Shown: piece after piece, positions 8,669-18,185 of the stretch
Layout of the letters: the number at the start of each line of letters is the position of its first letter
Position numbering within the stretch: the first letter of the stretch is position 1
Source of the DNA: an uncultured Collinsella sp.
Lineage (GTDB): Bacteria > Actinomycetota > Coriobacteriia > Coriobacteriales > Coriobacteriaceae
Assembly (NCBI GenBank): GCA_900541675.1
Contig: UQKU01000009.1
Location: 1-64,000, forward strand
Length of the DNA: 64,000 bases
Direction: 5' to 3'
Made by a program: the position numbers and the translations under genes
The notes under the pieces: model-generated
Databases searched by the model: none
What the model saw: only the letters and a program-made list of their open reading frames with translations
Told to the model about the DNA's origin: nothing

Positions 8669-10153
8669 CTATTTCTTATTGCGCATCTGAGCTTCCATCT
8701 GGCGCAGCAGGTCCATATCGGACTTAGGACCGCCCGTTCCCAGGCCGCCCAGGCCGCCCATGCCGCCCAGACCCATGGCATCCAGGCCGGGAATATTGGG
8801 CATGCGCATCTTTTTGCCCTTCTTACCCTTCTTGCCCTTCTTGCCGCCGGCCTGTGCCTGATTGGCCATCGTGCGCATGCGTCCCATCATCTTGTTCATC
8901 TCGCCCCACTGCTTCATAAGGCTGTTGACCTCGGTGGGGGTCACACCGGCGCCCTTGGCGATACGCGCGCGGCGCTGGCCGTTGATGATGGAGGGACGCA
9001 GGCGCTCCTCCTTGGTCATCGACATGATGATGGCCTCGTTCTTATCGAAGATGCCCTCGTCCAGGTTGCCGCCCATCTGGTTGAGCGCGCGCTGACCGCC
9101 GGGAAGCATACCCAGAATGCCCTTCATGCCGCCCATCTTCTTGACGGCCTTCATCTGGTCGAGCATGTCGTTCATGGTAAAGCCCTCGCGCAGCATACGC
9201 TCGGCAGCCTCGAGCTGCTCGGCGTCGGCCGCCTCCTGGGCCTTCTCGATGATGCCGACAACATCGCCCATGCCCAAGATGCGCTTGGCCATGCGGTCGG
9301 GGTAGAACGGCTCCAGCGAATCGGGCTTCTCGCCCATGCTCACGAACTTAATGGGCTTACCGGTCACCTGGCGCACAGAAAGCGCGCCGCCACCACGGGC
9401 ATCGCCGTCGAGCTTGGAGATAATCACGCCGTCAAAGTCGGTGCGCTCGGCAAAGGTCGAGACGACGTTGACGATATCCTGGCCGGTCATGGCATCGACG
9501 ACCATCAGCACCTGATCGGGCTTGACGGCCTTCTTGATGTCCACGGCTTCCTGCATCATCTGCTCGTCGATCTGCAAACGACCGGCGGTATCGACGATGA
9601 CCACGTCACGCAGGTGGTCGACGGCCTCCTGAATGGCGCCCTTGGCGATATCGACCGGGTGCTCGCCGTCACCGCGGAAGACCGGCACGCCGATCTCTCC
9701 GCCGAGCGTGGCCAGCTGGTCGGCAGCGGCGGGACGGTAGACATCGCACGCGGCGAGCAGCGGCGAGCGGCCCTGCTTCTTGAGCAGGTAGGCCAGCTTT
9801 ACGGCAGCCGTAGTCTTACCGGAGCCCTGCAGGCCGACGAGCATGATGACATTGGGAATGCGGTTGCTAAAGACGAGCTTGCTCTCGGTGGAACCGAGCA
9901 TCTCGGTGAGCTCGTCGAGCACAATCTTGACGACGTTTTGCGCCGGCGACAGCGACTCCATGACCTCGGCGGTCATGCAGCGCTCCTTGGTCTTGGCGAC
10001 GAACTCCTTGACGACCTTGAAGTTGACGTCGGCCTCGAGCAGCGCCATGCGAATGTCGCGCATGGCCGAGGTAATATCGGCCTCGGTCAGCTTACCCTTG
10101 CCGCGCAGGCGGTCAAATGTGTCGTTGAGGCGATCGCTCAGAGAATCAAACAC
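8669..10153 (-). CDS. ffh: Signal recognition particle protein Ffh
   Basis: This 494-residue GTPase has the NG domain (MFDSLSDRL start, GLQGSGKTT P-loop near 105, DTAGR and the TKLDGDA-type motif) and a methionine-rich M domain that binds 4.5S RNA and signal peptides. A Lys-Lys-Gly and Gly-Met-rich tail (KKGKKGKKGKK, then GLGGMGGLGG) ends the protein. It targets nascent membrane proteins to the translocon together with FtsY, encoded immediately upstream. The GTG start has AAGGAG 6 bases before it. A terminator follows. Confidence 0.97.
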   Translation of the reverse strand: MFDSLSDRLNDTFDRLRGKGKLTEADITSAMRDIRMALLEADVNFKVVKEFVAKTKERCMTAEVMESLSPAQNVVKIVLDELTEMLGSTESKLVFSNRIPNVIMLVGLQGSGKTTAAVKLAYLLKKQGRSPLLAACDVYRPAAADQLATLGGEIGVPVFRGDGEHPVDIAKGAIQEAVDHLRDVVIVDTAGRLQIDEQMMQEAVDIKKAVKPDQVLMVVDAMTGQDIVNVVSTFAERTDFDGVIISKLDGDARGGGALSVRQVTGKPIKFVSMGEKPDSLEPFYPDRMAKRILGMGDVVGIIEKAQEAADAEQLEAAERMLREGFTMNDMLDQMKAVKKMGGMKGILGMLPGGQRALNQMGGNLDEGIFDKNEAIIMSMTKEERLRPSIINGQRRARIAKGAGVTPTEVNSLMKQWGEMNKMMGRMRTMANQAQAGGKKGKKGKKGKKMRMPNIPGLDAMGLGGMGGLGGLGTGGPKSDMDLLRQMEAQMRNKK

Positions 10154-10163
10154 TAGTCACTCC

Positions 10164-11081
10164 TTAATTGGACTCGCCCACCAGGGCGCGGCAGAAATCT
10201 TTGGCATTGAACTCCTGCAGGTCATCGACCTGCTCGCCCACGCCAATGCGCAGGATTGGGAGCTTGAGCTTCTCGGCCACGGCCATGGCGATGCCACCCT
10301 TAGCCGTGCCGTCCAGCTTTGTCATGATAATACCGTCCAGACCCAGCGCCTCGTTAAACTCGAGCGCCTGGTTCAGACCGTTCTGACCAGTGGCGGCATC
10401 GATCACAAGCACGACCGAAACCGGCATGGGGCCGGCGGCCATATTGGCGGCGCGCTTACGCGTCACGTTGACCACCTTGGCGAGCTCGCGCATGAGCTCG
10501 GGGCTCGTATGCAGACGACCGGCGGTGTCGATAAGCACCAGGTCGCTGCCGCGCCTGTCGGCCTCGTCGAGCACGTCGTAACAAACGCTCGCCGGGTCGG
10601 AGCCGCGGTCGCGCTTGATGACAGGAACACCGGCGCGCTGACCCCACACATCGAGCTGCTCGATGGCGGCGGCGCGGAAGGTATCGGCCGAACCGATCAC
10701 GACATTCTTGCCGCGGGAAGCCATGGCGCTCGCAATCTTGCCGACCGTCGTGGTCTTGCCGGCACCGTTGATGCCCACAAACAGCACGCAGCTCGGCGTA
10801 TCGGAGAACGGATCGCGCTCGATGGGCACAAAGTGCTGCTCAAGCTGCTCGGCCAGAGCGCGACGAAGCTGCGGTGCGGTCTTGAGGTTCTTCTTGGCCG
10901 CGGTATCGCGCAGGTCATCGGAGACCTGAATAGCGACCTCGGCACCCATGTCACCCATAACGAGGGTGTCCTCAAGGTCCTCCCAAAAGTCCTCGTCGAC
11001 CTCGCCGCCAAAGTAGAAGACCTCGTTGAGGGCCTCGCGGCTGCGCTCAAGTCCGCGCGAGAGAGCGTCAAAGAATCCCAT
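10164..11081 (-). CDS. ftsY: SRP receptor FtsY
   Basis: The 305-residue receptor GTPase has GINGAGKTTT (P-loop), DTAGRLHTSPELM and TKLDGTAKGG, the SRP GTPase motifs. The acidic membrane-binding A domain found in E. coli is missing; the protein begins directly with the N domain (MGFFDALSRGLERSRE), as in many actinobacteria. Its ATG overlaps the smc stop codon by one base (TAATG), so translation is coupled to smc, and ffh follows after 10 bases. The three genes form one transcription unit. Confidence 0.97.
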   Translation of the reverse strand: MGFFDALSRGLERSREALNEVFYFGGEVDEDFWEDLEDTLVMGDMGAEVAIQVSDDLRDTAAKKNLKTAPQLRRALAEQLEQHFVPIERDPFSDTPSCVLFVGINGAGKTTTVGKIASAMASRGKNVVIGSADTFRAAAIEQLDVWGQRAGVPVIKRDRGSDPASVCYDVLDEADRRGSDLVLIDTAGRLHTSPELMRELAKVVNVTRKRAANMAAGPMPVSVVLVIDAATGQNGLNQALEFNEALGLDGIIMTKLDGTAKGGIAMAVAEKLKLPILRIGVGEQVDDLQEFNAKDFCRALVGESN

Positions 11082-14000
11082 TATGCATTCACGACCTTTC
11101 CGGTTTCGCGATCGAGTTTTTGCGAGACGACGCGGCTGACGCCGTCGGCTTGCATCGAGACGCCATAGAGAACGTCAGCGTCCTCCATAGTACGGCGCTG
11201 ATGCGAAATGACCAAGAGCTGTGTATCGGAACGCAGCACATCGAGGGCTCCGATGAGCTTGGACAGGTTGGCGTCATCAAGCGCCGCCTCGACCTCGTCC
11301 AGCACATAGAACGGCACCGTGCGCGTGCGGTACACGGCAAAGAGCAGGGCGAGCGCCGTCAGACTCTTCTCGCCACCCGACATGAGCATCATCTTGGTAA
11401 TGCGCTTGCCGCGCGGCTGCGCCACAACCTCAATGCCCGTCTCGGCAGGATGCTCGGGATCGGTCATCTCAAGATGAGCCTGGCCACCCGGGAACAGCAT
11501 GGCGAAGATCTCGCGGAAGTTCGCGTCGACCTTCTCAAACGTCACCAGAAACGCCTTGCGCATCTTGCGATCAATGGCCACCGTGATCTTGGTGAGCGCC
11601 TTGCGCGCGCTCTCCAGATCAGCCAGCTGCTCCTCGATGTAGTCGGCGCGGCGCTTGAGCTGCTCGTACTCCTCCATGGCAACCTGGTTCACGGGGCCCA
11701 GATTGTTAATCTGGCGCACAAGCTGGTTGAGCTCGCGCTCGGCGGCATCGCGATCGGTGGGCGCCGGCAGCATGAGCGCTTCCTCGAGCACCGTGGTACC
11801 GTCGGCGGTAATGGCCTTGATGGCCGCCTCTACCTGCACCTCGAGCTTGCCGCGCGCAACCTTGAACTCATTTTGCATCGCCGTGGCGGCATCAACCCGC
11901 TCCTTGGCACGGGAGACCCCGGCCTTGGCATCCTCGATGGTCTTCTTGAGCGAAGCGGAGTCCGCCTCTTCCAGAGAGGCCTGGTCACGCAAGCGCGCTG
12001 CCCAATCCGATGCGCGTTCCAACAGGGCAGAATAGCGTTCGTGCATGGGGTCGACGCGCAGGCGCAGCAGCTCGAGCGAGCGCGAAGCCTGGCGTGTTCC
12101 GCGGATACGACGGTCGATGCCCTCAAGACGATGCTCAAGGTCGGGCACGCGGCCCTTCAGCGAACGCAGGCGCTCGCTCGTCTGGGCCAGGCGCACCTTG
12201 GCATCGGCGAGCTTACCGGCGGCCTCGGAATCGTCACGGCGAACGCGATCGAGCTCATCGTTGGCCTCGGCAATCTGGAGACCCAGGTCGCTTGCCTGTG
12301 CACGCGCCTCGTCACGCGAACGGGTGAGCTCGTCAACGCGCGGGCGCGCAGCGCGAACGGCCTCGGAGGCCTGCTCGCGGCGCTTGGAGATGCGCACGCG
12401 CTCGACCTCGGCATTGTTGACGCTTTGCTCCAAGCGGCCGATCTCGGAGAGCAGCGAGCGGCGCTCGCCCTCAAGACGGGCGATCTCACCGGCGGCATCG
12501 CCCTCGGCGGCACGTGCCTCCTCGACGGCGGCGTTGGCCTCAACGACTTGGTCCGAAGCATGCTCAAAGATGGCAGCCAGATCGGGTTCCAGGCCCTCGA
12601 GCTCACGGATGCGGCGCTTGCGCTCCAAGGCACCCGAAGCCTCGCCGGCATCGAGCCCCACGCGCACCAGACCACCACAGCTCACGCGGGCGCCATCGGG
12701 AGTCACGTAGGTCACACCGTCAACGACAGGGGCAGCCAACGCGGCAGCCAAGTCATCGACCACGTAATAGCCGCCGAGAAGGGCCTCGACAACCGGGCCA
12801 TAACCGGAGCGCACGGACAGACGATCGACCAGACGCGTACCGGCAGCGCCATTGGCAGCAGCACCACCGCTCACGCCGCGCGCCACCAACAGCGCCTCGC
12901 CCGAAGCCTTCTTTTGGTCCAAAGCCGCACGACCGGCGCGCTCAAGCGTAGCGGCATCATCAAACAAAAGAGCATCGATATCGCCGGCAAGTAGTTGCTC
13001 AACCAGGCCCTCAAGCTCACGAGGGGCGTCGAGCACGTCGCCCAGACGGCCTGAGACATCATCGCCCAGTGCGCCCATCAGACGGCTCACCAGCGGCGAG
13101 CTGTCTGCCATGCGGGCATCAAGCTTCTTTTGGCTGGCAAGCTCCGAGCGCACCTCGGACAGCTTGTTGCGCGCCTCGCTCTCACGATTACGCAAGTCCT
13201 TCAGGGCTGCACGGGCGACCTCGGTGGCCTCGCGCGCATCGTTCTGGGCCTGACGAGCCGCCTCAAGGGCACTCTCAAGCTCCTCAGCACGGTCGCGACG
13301 GCTATCAAGCGATGCTGTAACCTCCTCGAGCTGTTCATCAATCTGCTCCAGGCGCGAGGCGTACATGTTGTCCTCGACCTCCGCGTTGCTCAGCGAGTCC
13401 TTCACCTTGGCGAGCTCGAGCGCGGCGTTATCGGCCACACGCTGCACATCGCGCTGCTCGCGCGTGAGCTGCGAAATCTGATTGTCGAGCGCCACGCGAC
13501 GCTCGTGGAGCTGGGCGGCGGCAGGACCGGCGGCGTCAACGTCGTCCTGGGCCTGCATGTGCGCACCGGTCACTTCCTCAAGCTGGGCACGCGCATCCTC
13601 GAGCTCCTCGACCACGCGACGACGCTGATGCTCGGAGCTCGAGATCTGGCCGCGCATGTCGGACAGGCGCGACACCATGTTGTGGCCCTTTTCCTCGAGT
13701 AGGCGCATGTCGGAGTTGATGCGGCCGACCACGTCTTGCATATGACGGCGCTGCTCGCCCAGATCACCCACAAACAGGCCCTTTTCCTCGAGCATGACTT
13801 GGAGCTTCTCGAGCTCGCGCTCTTTTTCGCCCAAGCGGTATTGCGCAAGCTCAAGCTCGGCAGTGCCCTCCTTGGAGCGGCTCTCCAGGTCGTTCCACTG
13901 CGACTGCAGCGAACGAAGCTCGTCGACGGCCAGCATCTGCGTAAGCTCGTTCGCACGCGAGGACAGCTCTTTGTACTTGCGCGCGCGATCGACCTGACGC

Positions 14001-14617
14001 TCCAGCGGCCGCAGCTGGCGGGCGATCTCCTTATTGATGTCGCGGGCACGGGTCAGGTGCTCGTCCATCGATTTAATCTTGTTGAGCGCACGCTCCTTTC
14101 GGCGCTTGTGCTTGGAGATGCCGGCAGCCTCCTCGATCAGGGCGCGGCGCTCCTCGGGGCGGCTCTGCAAAATGGCGTCGAGCTTGCCCTGGCTGATGAT
14201 GGAATGCGTATCCTTGCCCAGGCCCGAATCGTGCAGGATGTCCTGAATGTCCATCAGGCGGCACGGGCTCGAGTTGATGAGGTACTCGCTTTCGCCCGAG
14301 CGATACATACGACGGGTGATGGCGACCTCGTCAAAGTCGACGGGCAGCATATGGTCCGAGTTATCGAGCACCAGCGTGACCTCGGCGACACCCACCGGCT
14401 TGCGCGCCGACGAGCCCGAGAAGATGACATCCTCCATGGCCTGGCCGCGCAGCTGCTTGGCACTCTGCTCGCCCAGGACCCACAGAATCGAGTCGGCGAT
14501 GTTCGATTTTCCCGAGCCGTTGGGACCGACGATGACGGTCAGGCCCGGCTCAAACGTCATATGGGCGCGGTCGGCAAACGACTTGAACCCTTTGAGCGTG
14601 AGGGACTTGAGATACAC
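11081..14617 (-). CDS. smc: Chromosome segregation protein SMC
   Basis: The 1178-residue ATPase organises the chromosome with ScpA and ScpB. It has an N-terminal Walker A (VGPNGSGKSN near 32-41), two very long coiled coils (about 165-500 and 660-1010), a Gly-rich hinge near 510-650, and the C-terminal ABC signature LMSGGEKSLTA with Walker B VLDEVEAALDD. Length and layout are typical. It starts 10 bases after the rnc stop and overlaps ftsY, so rnc-smc-ftsY-ffh form a likely operon, as in Firmicutes. Confidence 0.97.
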   Translation of the reverse strand: MYLKSLTLKGFKSFADRAHMTFEPGLTVIVGPNGSGKSNIADSILWVLGEQSAKQLRGQAMEDVIFSGSSARKPVGVAEVTLVLDNSDHMLPVDFDEVAITRRMYRSGESEYLINSSPCRLMDIQDILHDSGLGKDTHSIISQGKLDAILQSRPEERRALIEEAAGISKHKRRKERALNKIKSMDEHLTRARDINKEIARQLRPLERQVDRARKYKELSSRANELTQMLAVDELRSLQSQWNDLESRSKEGTAELELAQYRLGEKERELEKLQVMLEEKGLFVGDLGEQRRHMQDVVGRINSDMRLLEEKGHNMVSRLSDMRGQISSSEHQRRRVVEELEDARAQLEEVTGAHMQAQDDVDAAGPAAAQLHERRVALDNQISQLTREQRDVQRVADNAALELAKVKDSLSNAEVEDNMYASRLEQIDEQLEEVTASLDSRRDRAEELESALEAARQAQNDAREATEVARAALKDLRNRESEARNKLSEVRSELASQKKLDARMADSSPLVSRLMGALGDDVSGRLGDVLDAPRELEGLVEQLLAGDIDALLFDDAATLERAGRAALDQKKASGEALLVARGVSGGAAANGAAGTRLVDRLSVRSGYGPVVEALLGGYYVVDDLAAALAAPVVDGVTYVTPDGARVSCGGLVRVGLDAGEASGALERKRRIRELEGLEPDLAAIFEHASDQVVEANAAVEEARAAEGDAAGEIARLEGERRSLLSEIGRLEQSVNNAEVERVRISKRREQASEAVRAARPRVDELTRSRDEARAQASDLGLQIAEANDELDRVRRDDSEAAGKLADAKVRLAQTSERLRSLKGRVPDLEHRLEGIDRRIRGTRQASRSLELLRLRVDPMHERYSALLERASDWAARLRDQASLEEADSASLKKTIEDAKAGVSRAKERVDAATAMQNEFKVARGKLEVQVEAAIKAITADGTTVLEEALMLPAPTDRDAAERELNQLVRQINNLGPVNQVAMEEYEQLKRRADYIEEQLADLESARKALTKITVAIDRKMRKAFLVTFEKVDANFREIFAMLFPGGQAHLEMTDPEHPAETGIEVVAQPRGKRITKMMLMSGGEKSLTALALLFAVYRTRTVPFYVLDEVEAALDDANLSKLIGALDVLRSDTQLLVISHQRRTMEDADVLYGVSMQADGVSRVVSQKLDRETGKVVNA

Positions 14618-14627
14618 GGTTCCTCGC

Positions 14628-15353
14628 TTACACGTGCTTCTTGTTCAGAATCACGCCGTTGGTGGTGTAACCCATGCGGTCGAGCGCTTCGAGCGCGGCG
14701 GCTCCCTCGGCTTCCTTCTTTGAGGAGCCGGAGCCGCGACCCTGGCGAATACCGTCGATGAGCACCACAGCGGTAAAGGTGGGCGCATGCGCGGGGCCCT
14801 CGGAGCCGACCAGCTTATACGCGGGAGGCTCGTGGCCGTCTGCCTGCACGCACTCCTGCAAGAACGACTTGGGGTTCGCGGGGTGCTCGGCACGCTCGGT
14901 GGCCAGGTGCGGCTTGAGCGTACGGTGGATGAACTCCGCCGCAGCATCCCAGCCGGCATCCAGATACAGCGCGCCCACGAGCGACTCGTAGACGTTCTCG
15001 AGCGCCGAATGCAGGCCGCGGGCGCCGGTACCGGTCTCGGAGGCACCAAAGATGATGATGTCGTCGATACCCAGTTCGTGCGACACCTCGGACAGCGTAG
15101 CGCCCGAGACAAGGGACACCTTCAGGCGCGTGAGCTTACCCTCGTCAAACTCGGGATAGGACTCAAAGAGCGAACGGGCCACCACGGCGCCCAAAATGGA
15201 ATCGCCCAAAAACTCAAGGCGCTCATAGCTGGCAGAGACCGGCTGACCCTCGACGGCCGAGGGATGCGTGAGCGCCGCGCGCAGCAGCACCTTGTTATTG
15301 AACTCATGGCCCAGAATCTCCTGGGCGCGCGTGAGTCGTTCAGACAAAGCCAA
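14628..15353 (-). CDS. rnc: Ribonuclease III
   Basis: This 241-residue enzyme cleaves double-stranded RNA in rRNA maturation. The catalytic signature ERLEFLGDSILG is near residue 44, the second acidic cluster (ENVYESLVGALYLD) near 113-126, and a C-terminal double-stranded RNA binding domain starts at PKSFLQECV and ends with GSGSSKKEAEGAAA. It begins 3 bases after acpP, giving the classic acpP-rnc-smc order. Confidence 0.96.
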   Translation of the reverse strand: MALSERLTRAQEILGHEFNNKVLLRAALTHPSAVEGQPVSASYERLEFLGDSILGAVVARSLFESYPEFDEGKLTRLKVSLVSGATLSEVSHELGIDDIIIFGASETGTGARGLHSALENVYESLVGALYLDAGWDAAAEFIHRTLKPHLATERAEHPANPKSFLQECVQADGHEPPAYKLVGSEGPAHAPTFTAVVLIDGIRQGRGSGSSKKEAEGAAALEALDRMGYTTNGVILNKKHV

Positions 15354-15356
15354 GAC

Positions 15357-15599
15357 TTAGGCCTCCTTGGCGTTTTCGATCGCGTCGACGGCGTCGGCGA
15401 CAGAGTTGAGCGACAGCAGGGTCTCGTCATCGATCTCGAGGTCGAACTCGTCCTCGATGGCCGTCACCAGCTGCAGACGCTCGAGCGAATCGGCATCGAG
15501 ATCGTCAAAAGTGGTCTCGTCGCTAATGTCGGCGACATCGACACCCAGCACGTCAGCGGCGACTTCGGCGATCTTATCGAAGATTTCGGAGCGATCCAT
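15357..15599 (-). CDS. acpP: Acyl carrier protein
   Basis: An 80-residue acidic four-helix protein. The serine of DADSLERL receives phosphopantetheine; the CoaD product of the same window makes the precursor of that cofactor. It carries acyl chains in fatty-acid synthesis and feeds PlsX, whose gene lies just upstream. The spacing of 3 bases to rnc suggests cotranscription. Confidence 0.95.
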   Translation of the reverse strand: MDRSEIFDKIAEVAADVLGVDVADISDETTFDDLDADSLERLQLVTAIEDEFDLEIDDETLLSLNSVADAVDAIENAKEA

Positions 15600-15641
15600 A
15601 GCGCTTCCTCTCGTATGTCATGGAACACAACACAACACGGC

Positions 15642-15673
15642 AATCGGAGCCGCGTTGCAATACGGCTCCGATT
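15642..15673. repeat. Hairpin between plsX and acpP
   Basis: An 11-bp perfect stem (15642-15652 with 15663-15673) with a 10-base loop and no T-run. It may be a processing or stability element that separates the plsX and acpP messages. Confidence 0.6.
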
Positions 15674-15713
15674 CTACCCCACGCGGTACAGGTTGAGCCA
15701 CGTAACGCGGCCT

Positions 15714-16733
15714 TTATAAAACGATACCGTCCATAGAATTGGCAACGTCCTGGACAAGCCCGGCGCGCACGGCCTGGGCCGCGGCAAGCGTACCGTTCTT
15801 GACGGCCTCGACCGACGTGGCACCGTGGCCGATCAACACGACGCCGCGCAGGCCCAGCAGAATCGCGCCGCCCTTGGCGTCGCCCGAAAGCTTGGCCTTA
15901 ATCTGGCGCATCTGCTTTTTGATGAGCAGCGCGGCGATCTTGGTGCCGAGCGAAGACATAAAGGCACCCTTGAGCTCCTGCAGCAAAAACTTGGCAGCGC
16001 CCTCGGTGGCCTTGAGCGCAATATTGCCCGACATACCGTCGGCGACCACGACGTCAAAATTGCCCGACGTAAGATCGGTGCCCTCGCAGTTGCCCACAAA
16101 GCCGGGAACCGCGGCCTTCATGGCCGGGAAGCACGCCTTGGTAAAGTTGGAGCCCTTCTCGTCCTCGGTGCCGTTGGCAAGCAGGCCCACACGCGGATGC
16201 TCAATGTCCAAAACCACGCGGGCATAGGCAGCACCCATCTGGGCGAAACGCACCATGTCGTCCACCGTGACATCGGGATTGGCGCCCATATCGCACAGCA
16301 CCGTCAGGCCGCCGGCGCGATTAGGCAGTGCGTTAGTCAGGCACGGACGGACCGGCTGCTTCTTGCCCTCCGCCAAATACCTAAACGGCGTGACGTAGGC
16401 CGTGGCGGCAGCGGTCATGGCACCGGTCGAGCCGGCCGAGAAAAACGCGTCCGCATTGCCCTTCTTAATGGCACGGCATGCAAGCACGATCGAGGACTTG
16501 CGCTTAGTCATCACGGCGCGGATGGGATCGTCCTCCATGCTGATGACGTCGGGGGCCTCCAAGGCCTCCACGCGGGCATGCGCCGCTGCAAAGGGGTTGA
16601 CGATTTCAGCGGGACCGACGGCCAAGACCTCAATCTCGGGATCTGCCGCAAGCGCAGCCTCGATACCGTCGAGGACAACCTGGGGCCTCTCGTCTCCGCC
16701 CACAACGTCTACACAAACGCGAACGTTACTCAT
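15714..16733 (-). CDS. plsX: Phosphate acyltransferase PlsX
   Basis: The 339-residue enzyme makes acyl-phosphate from acyl-ACP for PlsY, the first step of phospholipid synthesis. Recognisable parts are the N-terminal VCVDVVGGDERP and FFSAGSTGAMTAAA, then CDMGANPDV, GLLANGTEDEKG and VADGMSGNIALK, all typical of PlsX. The N-terminal motif has VVGGDE where DAMGGD is usual. It follows rpmF, the common rpmF-plsX pairing, but a terminator-like hairpin lies between them. Confidence 0.95.
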   Translation of the reverse strand: MSNVRVCVDVVGGDERPQVVLDGIEAALAADPEIEVLAVGPAEIVNPFAAAHARVEALEAPDVISMEDDPIRAVMTKRKSSIVLACRAIKKGNADAFFSAGSTGAMTAAATAYVTPFRYLAEGKKQPVRPCLTNALPNRAGGLTVLCDMGANPDVTVDDMVRFAQMGAAYARVVLDIEHPRVGLLANGTEDEKGSNFTKACFPAMKAAVPGFVGNCEGTDLTSGNFDVVVADGMSGNIALKATEGAAKFLLQELKGAFMSSLGTKIAALLIKKQMRQIKAKLSGDAKGGAILLGLRGVVLIGHGATSVEAVKNGTLAAAQAVRAGLVQDVANSMDGIVL

Positions 16734-16751
16734 TTCATATGCTCCTTATAC

Positions 16752-16780
16752 AAAAATGGCCGACTCATTGAGCCGGCCAT
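16752..16780 (-). terminator. Terminator-like hairpin between rpmF and plsX
   Basis: On the minus strand ATGGCCG pairs with CGGCCAT, extended by GCTC with GAGT through one G-U pair, loop AAT, followed by TTTTTG. It ends 19 bases before the plsX start codon, so rpmF messages would stop here or be attenuated. Confidence 0.7.
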
Positions 16781-16821
16781 TGTGGTTCCAGTTGGAACGG
16801 CATCGTATCCAGAGTATACAG

Positions 16822-17001
16822 TTACTCGGTAACGATAACCTCGCGGTCCTTGTAGAAACCGCAGCTGGGGCACACGTGGTGCGGGAGCTTAACAGCGCCG
16901 CAACGGGGGCACGTGGACTGAGCCGCAGCCGAGATCTTCATGTTGGCGGAACGACGGGTATGGGTGCGGATACGACCCTGCTTTTGTTTAGGTACGGGCA
17001 T
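16822..17001 (-). CDS. rpmF: 50S ribosomal protein L32
   Basis: A 59-residue basic protein beginning MPVPKQKQGRIR with two CxxC knuckles (CPRCG near 31-35 and CPSCG near 44-48), the zinc-ribbon form of L32. It follows the DUF177 gene, matching the widespread yceD-rpmF-plsX order. It is a structural protein of the large ribosomal subunit; the four cysteines indicate the zinc-dependent paralogue. Confidence 0.95.
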   Translation of the reverse strand: MPVPKQKQGRIRTHTRRSANMKISAAAQSTCPRCGAVKLPHHVCPSCGFYKDREVIVTE

Positions 17002-17065
17002 AGTGACCTTCCTTATGAACTATCCAGTGTGGCGATTACGCGCAAGTAGCGATACTACCACAGTT

Positions 17066-17620
17066 TTACTCGTCAAGCTTGAGATTCTTTAATGCTGCAA
17101 ATGGATTTTCCGTGGCAGCGGCCCATTCGGCCTCCGCCTTGGCGGCGCACTCACATTGCTCGACGTTGAGATTGTTGCCGCAGGTGGGGCAAAGGCCGCG
17201 GCAATCGGGCTTGCACAGGACAACGAACGGCGTGTCCATGACGACCGCGTCGTTGATGGGCTCACCCAGATCGACGATGCGATCCTCGCCCAGCAACTCG
17301 TAGCCGTCTTCGTAGGCCTCGGGGTCCTCGGGCTCCTCAAAGAGGTAGAACTCCTCGATCTCGCCTGCGATATCAAACGAGGCGGGCTCCAGGCAGCGAT
17401 CGCACTCGCCGGTGGCGTGAGCGCGGACCATGCCCGAAAGCAGAACACCGGTACCGGCGTTGGTAAAGACCACGTCGTAGGCAATGCCGTCCTGCAGCTG
17501 GTACTCCTTCTCGCCCACTGTGTAGGTGGCGACATCGACCTTGCCGGTCAGCGGGTATGAGTCTCCGGGAAACTCGAGCTGCTCGGAAAGATCGACGGTT
17601 ACGCTCGGGAACTCGGCCAT
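17066..17620 (-). CDS. yceD: DUF177 (YceD) family protein
   Basis: The 184-residue protein begins MAEFPSVTVDLSEQ and has the conserved C-x2-C knuckle of CDRCLEP in the middle and a second pair, CPTCGNNLN, near the end. YceD proteins are widely linked to rpmF and to 23S rRNA accumulation. The start at 17620 overlaps the stop of the upstream coiled-coil gene (TAATG), implying coupled translation; an earlier in-frame start is inside that gene. Confidence 0.9.
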   Translation of the reverse strand: MAEFPSVTVDLSEQLEFPGDSYPLTGKVDVATYTVGEKEYQLQDGIAYDVVFTNAGTGVLLSGMVRAHATGECDRCLEPASFDIAGEIEEFYLFEEPEDPEAYEDGYELLGEDRIVDLGEPINDAVVMDTPFVVLCKPDCRGLCPTCGNNLNVEQCECAAKAEAEWAAATENPFAALKNLKLDE

Positions 17621-18117
17621 TACCACTGACCGTTCTGCTGGGCGGCGCCCTCGGTGAGCTGCTGACGGCAACGGGTGACGGTGCCGGTCAGACTCTTAAG
17701 GTTCTCCTCGAGGTGCGTAAAGACCTGCTCGGCGTAATCCTCGGCGGCATAGCGCGTCTCGCGCTCGTACTGCTGGGCACGGTCGCGGATGTCGTCGGCC
17801 TGCTGCTGCGCTAGGCGGACAATTTCCTGCTCACCGGCAATGGTGAGGGCCTGCTGCTGAGCATCGGCAATGATGGAATCGGCCTGAGCGGCGGCGGAAG
17901 CCATAAGCTCCTCGCGCTCTTTGAGGATACGGCGGGACTTCTGCCACTCCTCGGGATAGCTCATGCGGATCTCATCGAGGATGTTAAAGAAGACGTCGGC
18001 GTCGATAACCTTCATCTGGGCGTTCTTGCCGAACGGCGTCTTAGCCTCTTCGATGAGCCCCTCGAGCTCGTCGACAAGACTCACGATCCTGTCGCCAGGA
18101 AAATTCTCGCCCGGCAT
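17620..18117 (-). CDS. DivIVA-like coiled-coil protein
   Basis: About 165 residues. An N-terminal segment, GDRIVSLVDELEGLIEEAK, is followed by VIDADVFFNILDEIRMSYPEE, then a continuous Gln/Ala-rich coiled coil (ILKEREELMASAAAQADSI onward). Similar proteins in Actinobacteria are annotated as ATP synthase subunit b-like or DivIVA-like. A role in division or membrane scaffolding is possible but not shown. ATG at 18117 has GGAGACC upstream. It lies between coaD and yceD on the same strand. Confidence 0.7.
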   Translation of the reverse strand: MPGENFPGDRIVSLVDELEGLIEEAKTPFGKNAQMKVIDADVFFNILDEIRMSYPEEWQKSRRILKEREELMASAAAQADSIIADAQQQALTIAGEQEIVRLAQQQADDIRDRAQQYERETRYAAEDYAEQVFTHLEENLKSLTGTVTRCRQQLTEGAAQQNGQW

Positions 18118-18185
18118 CCGGTCTCCTTTCATAGGTAACATATCATCGTGTTAGTTTACCACATGCCACCAGGCAATAAAAAACG

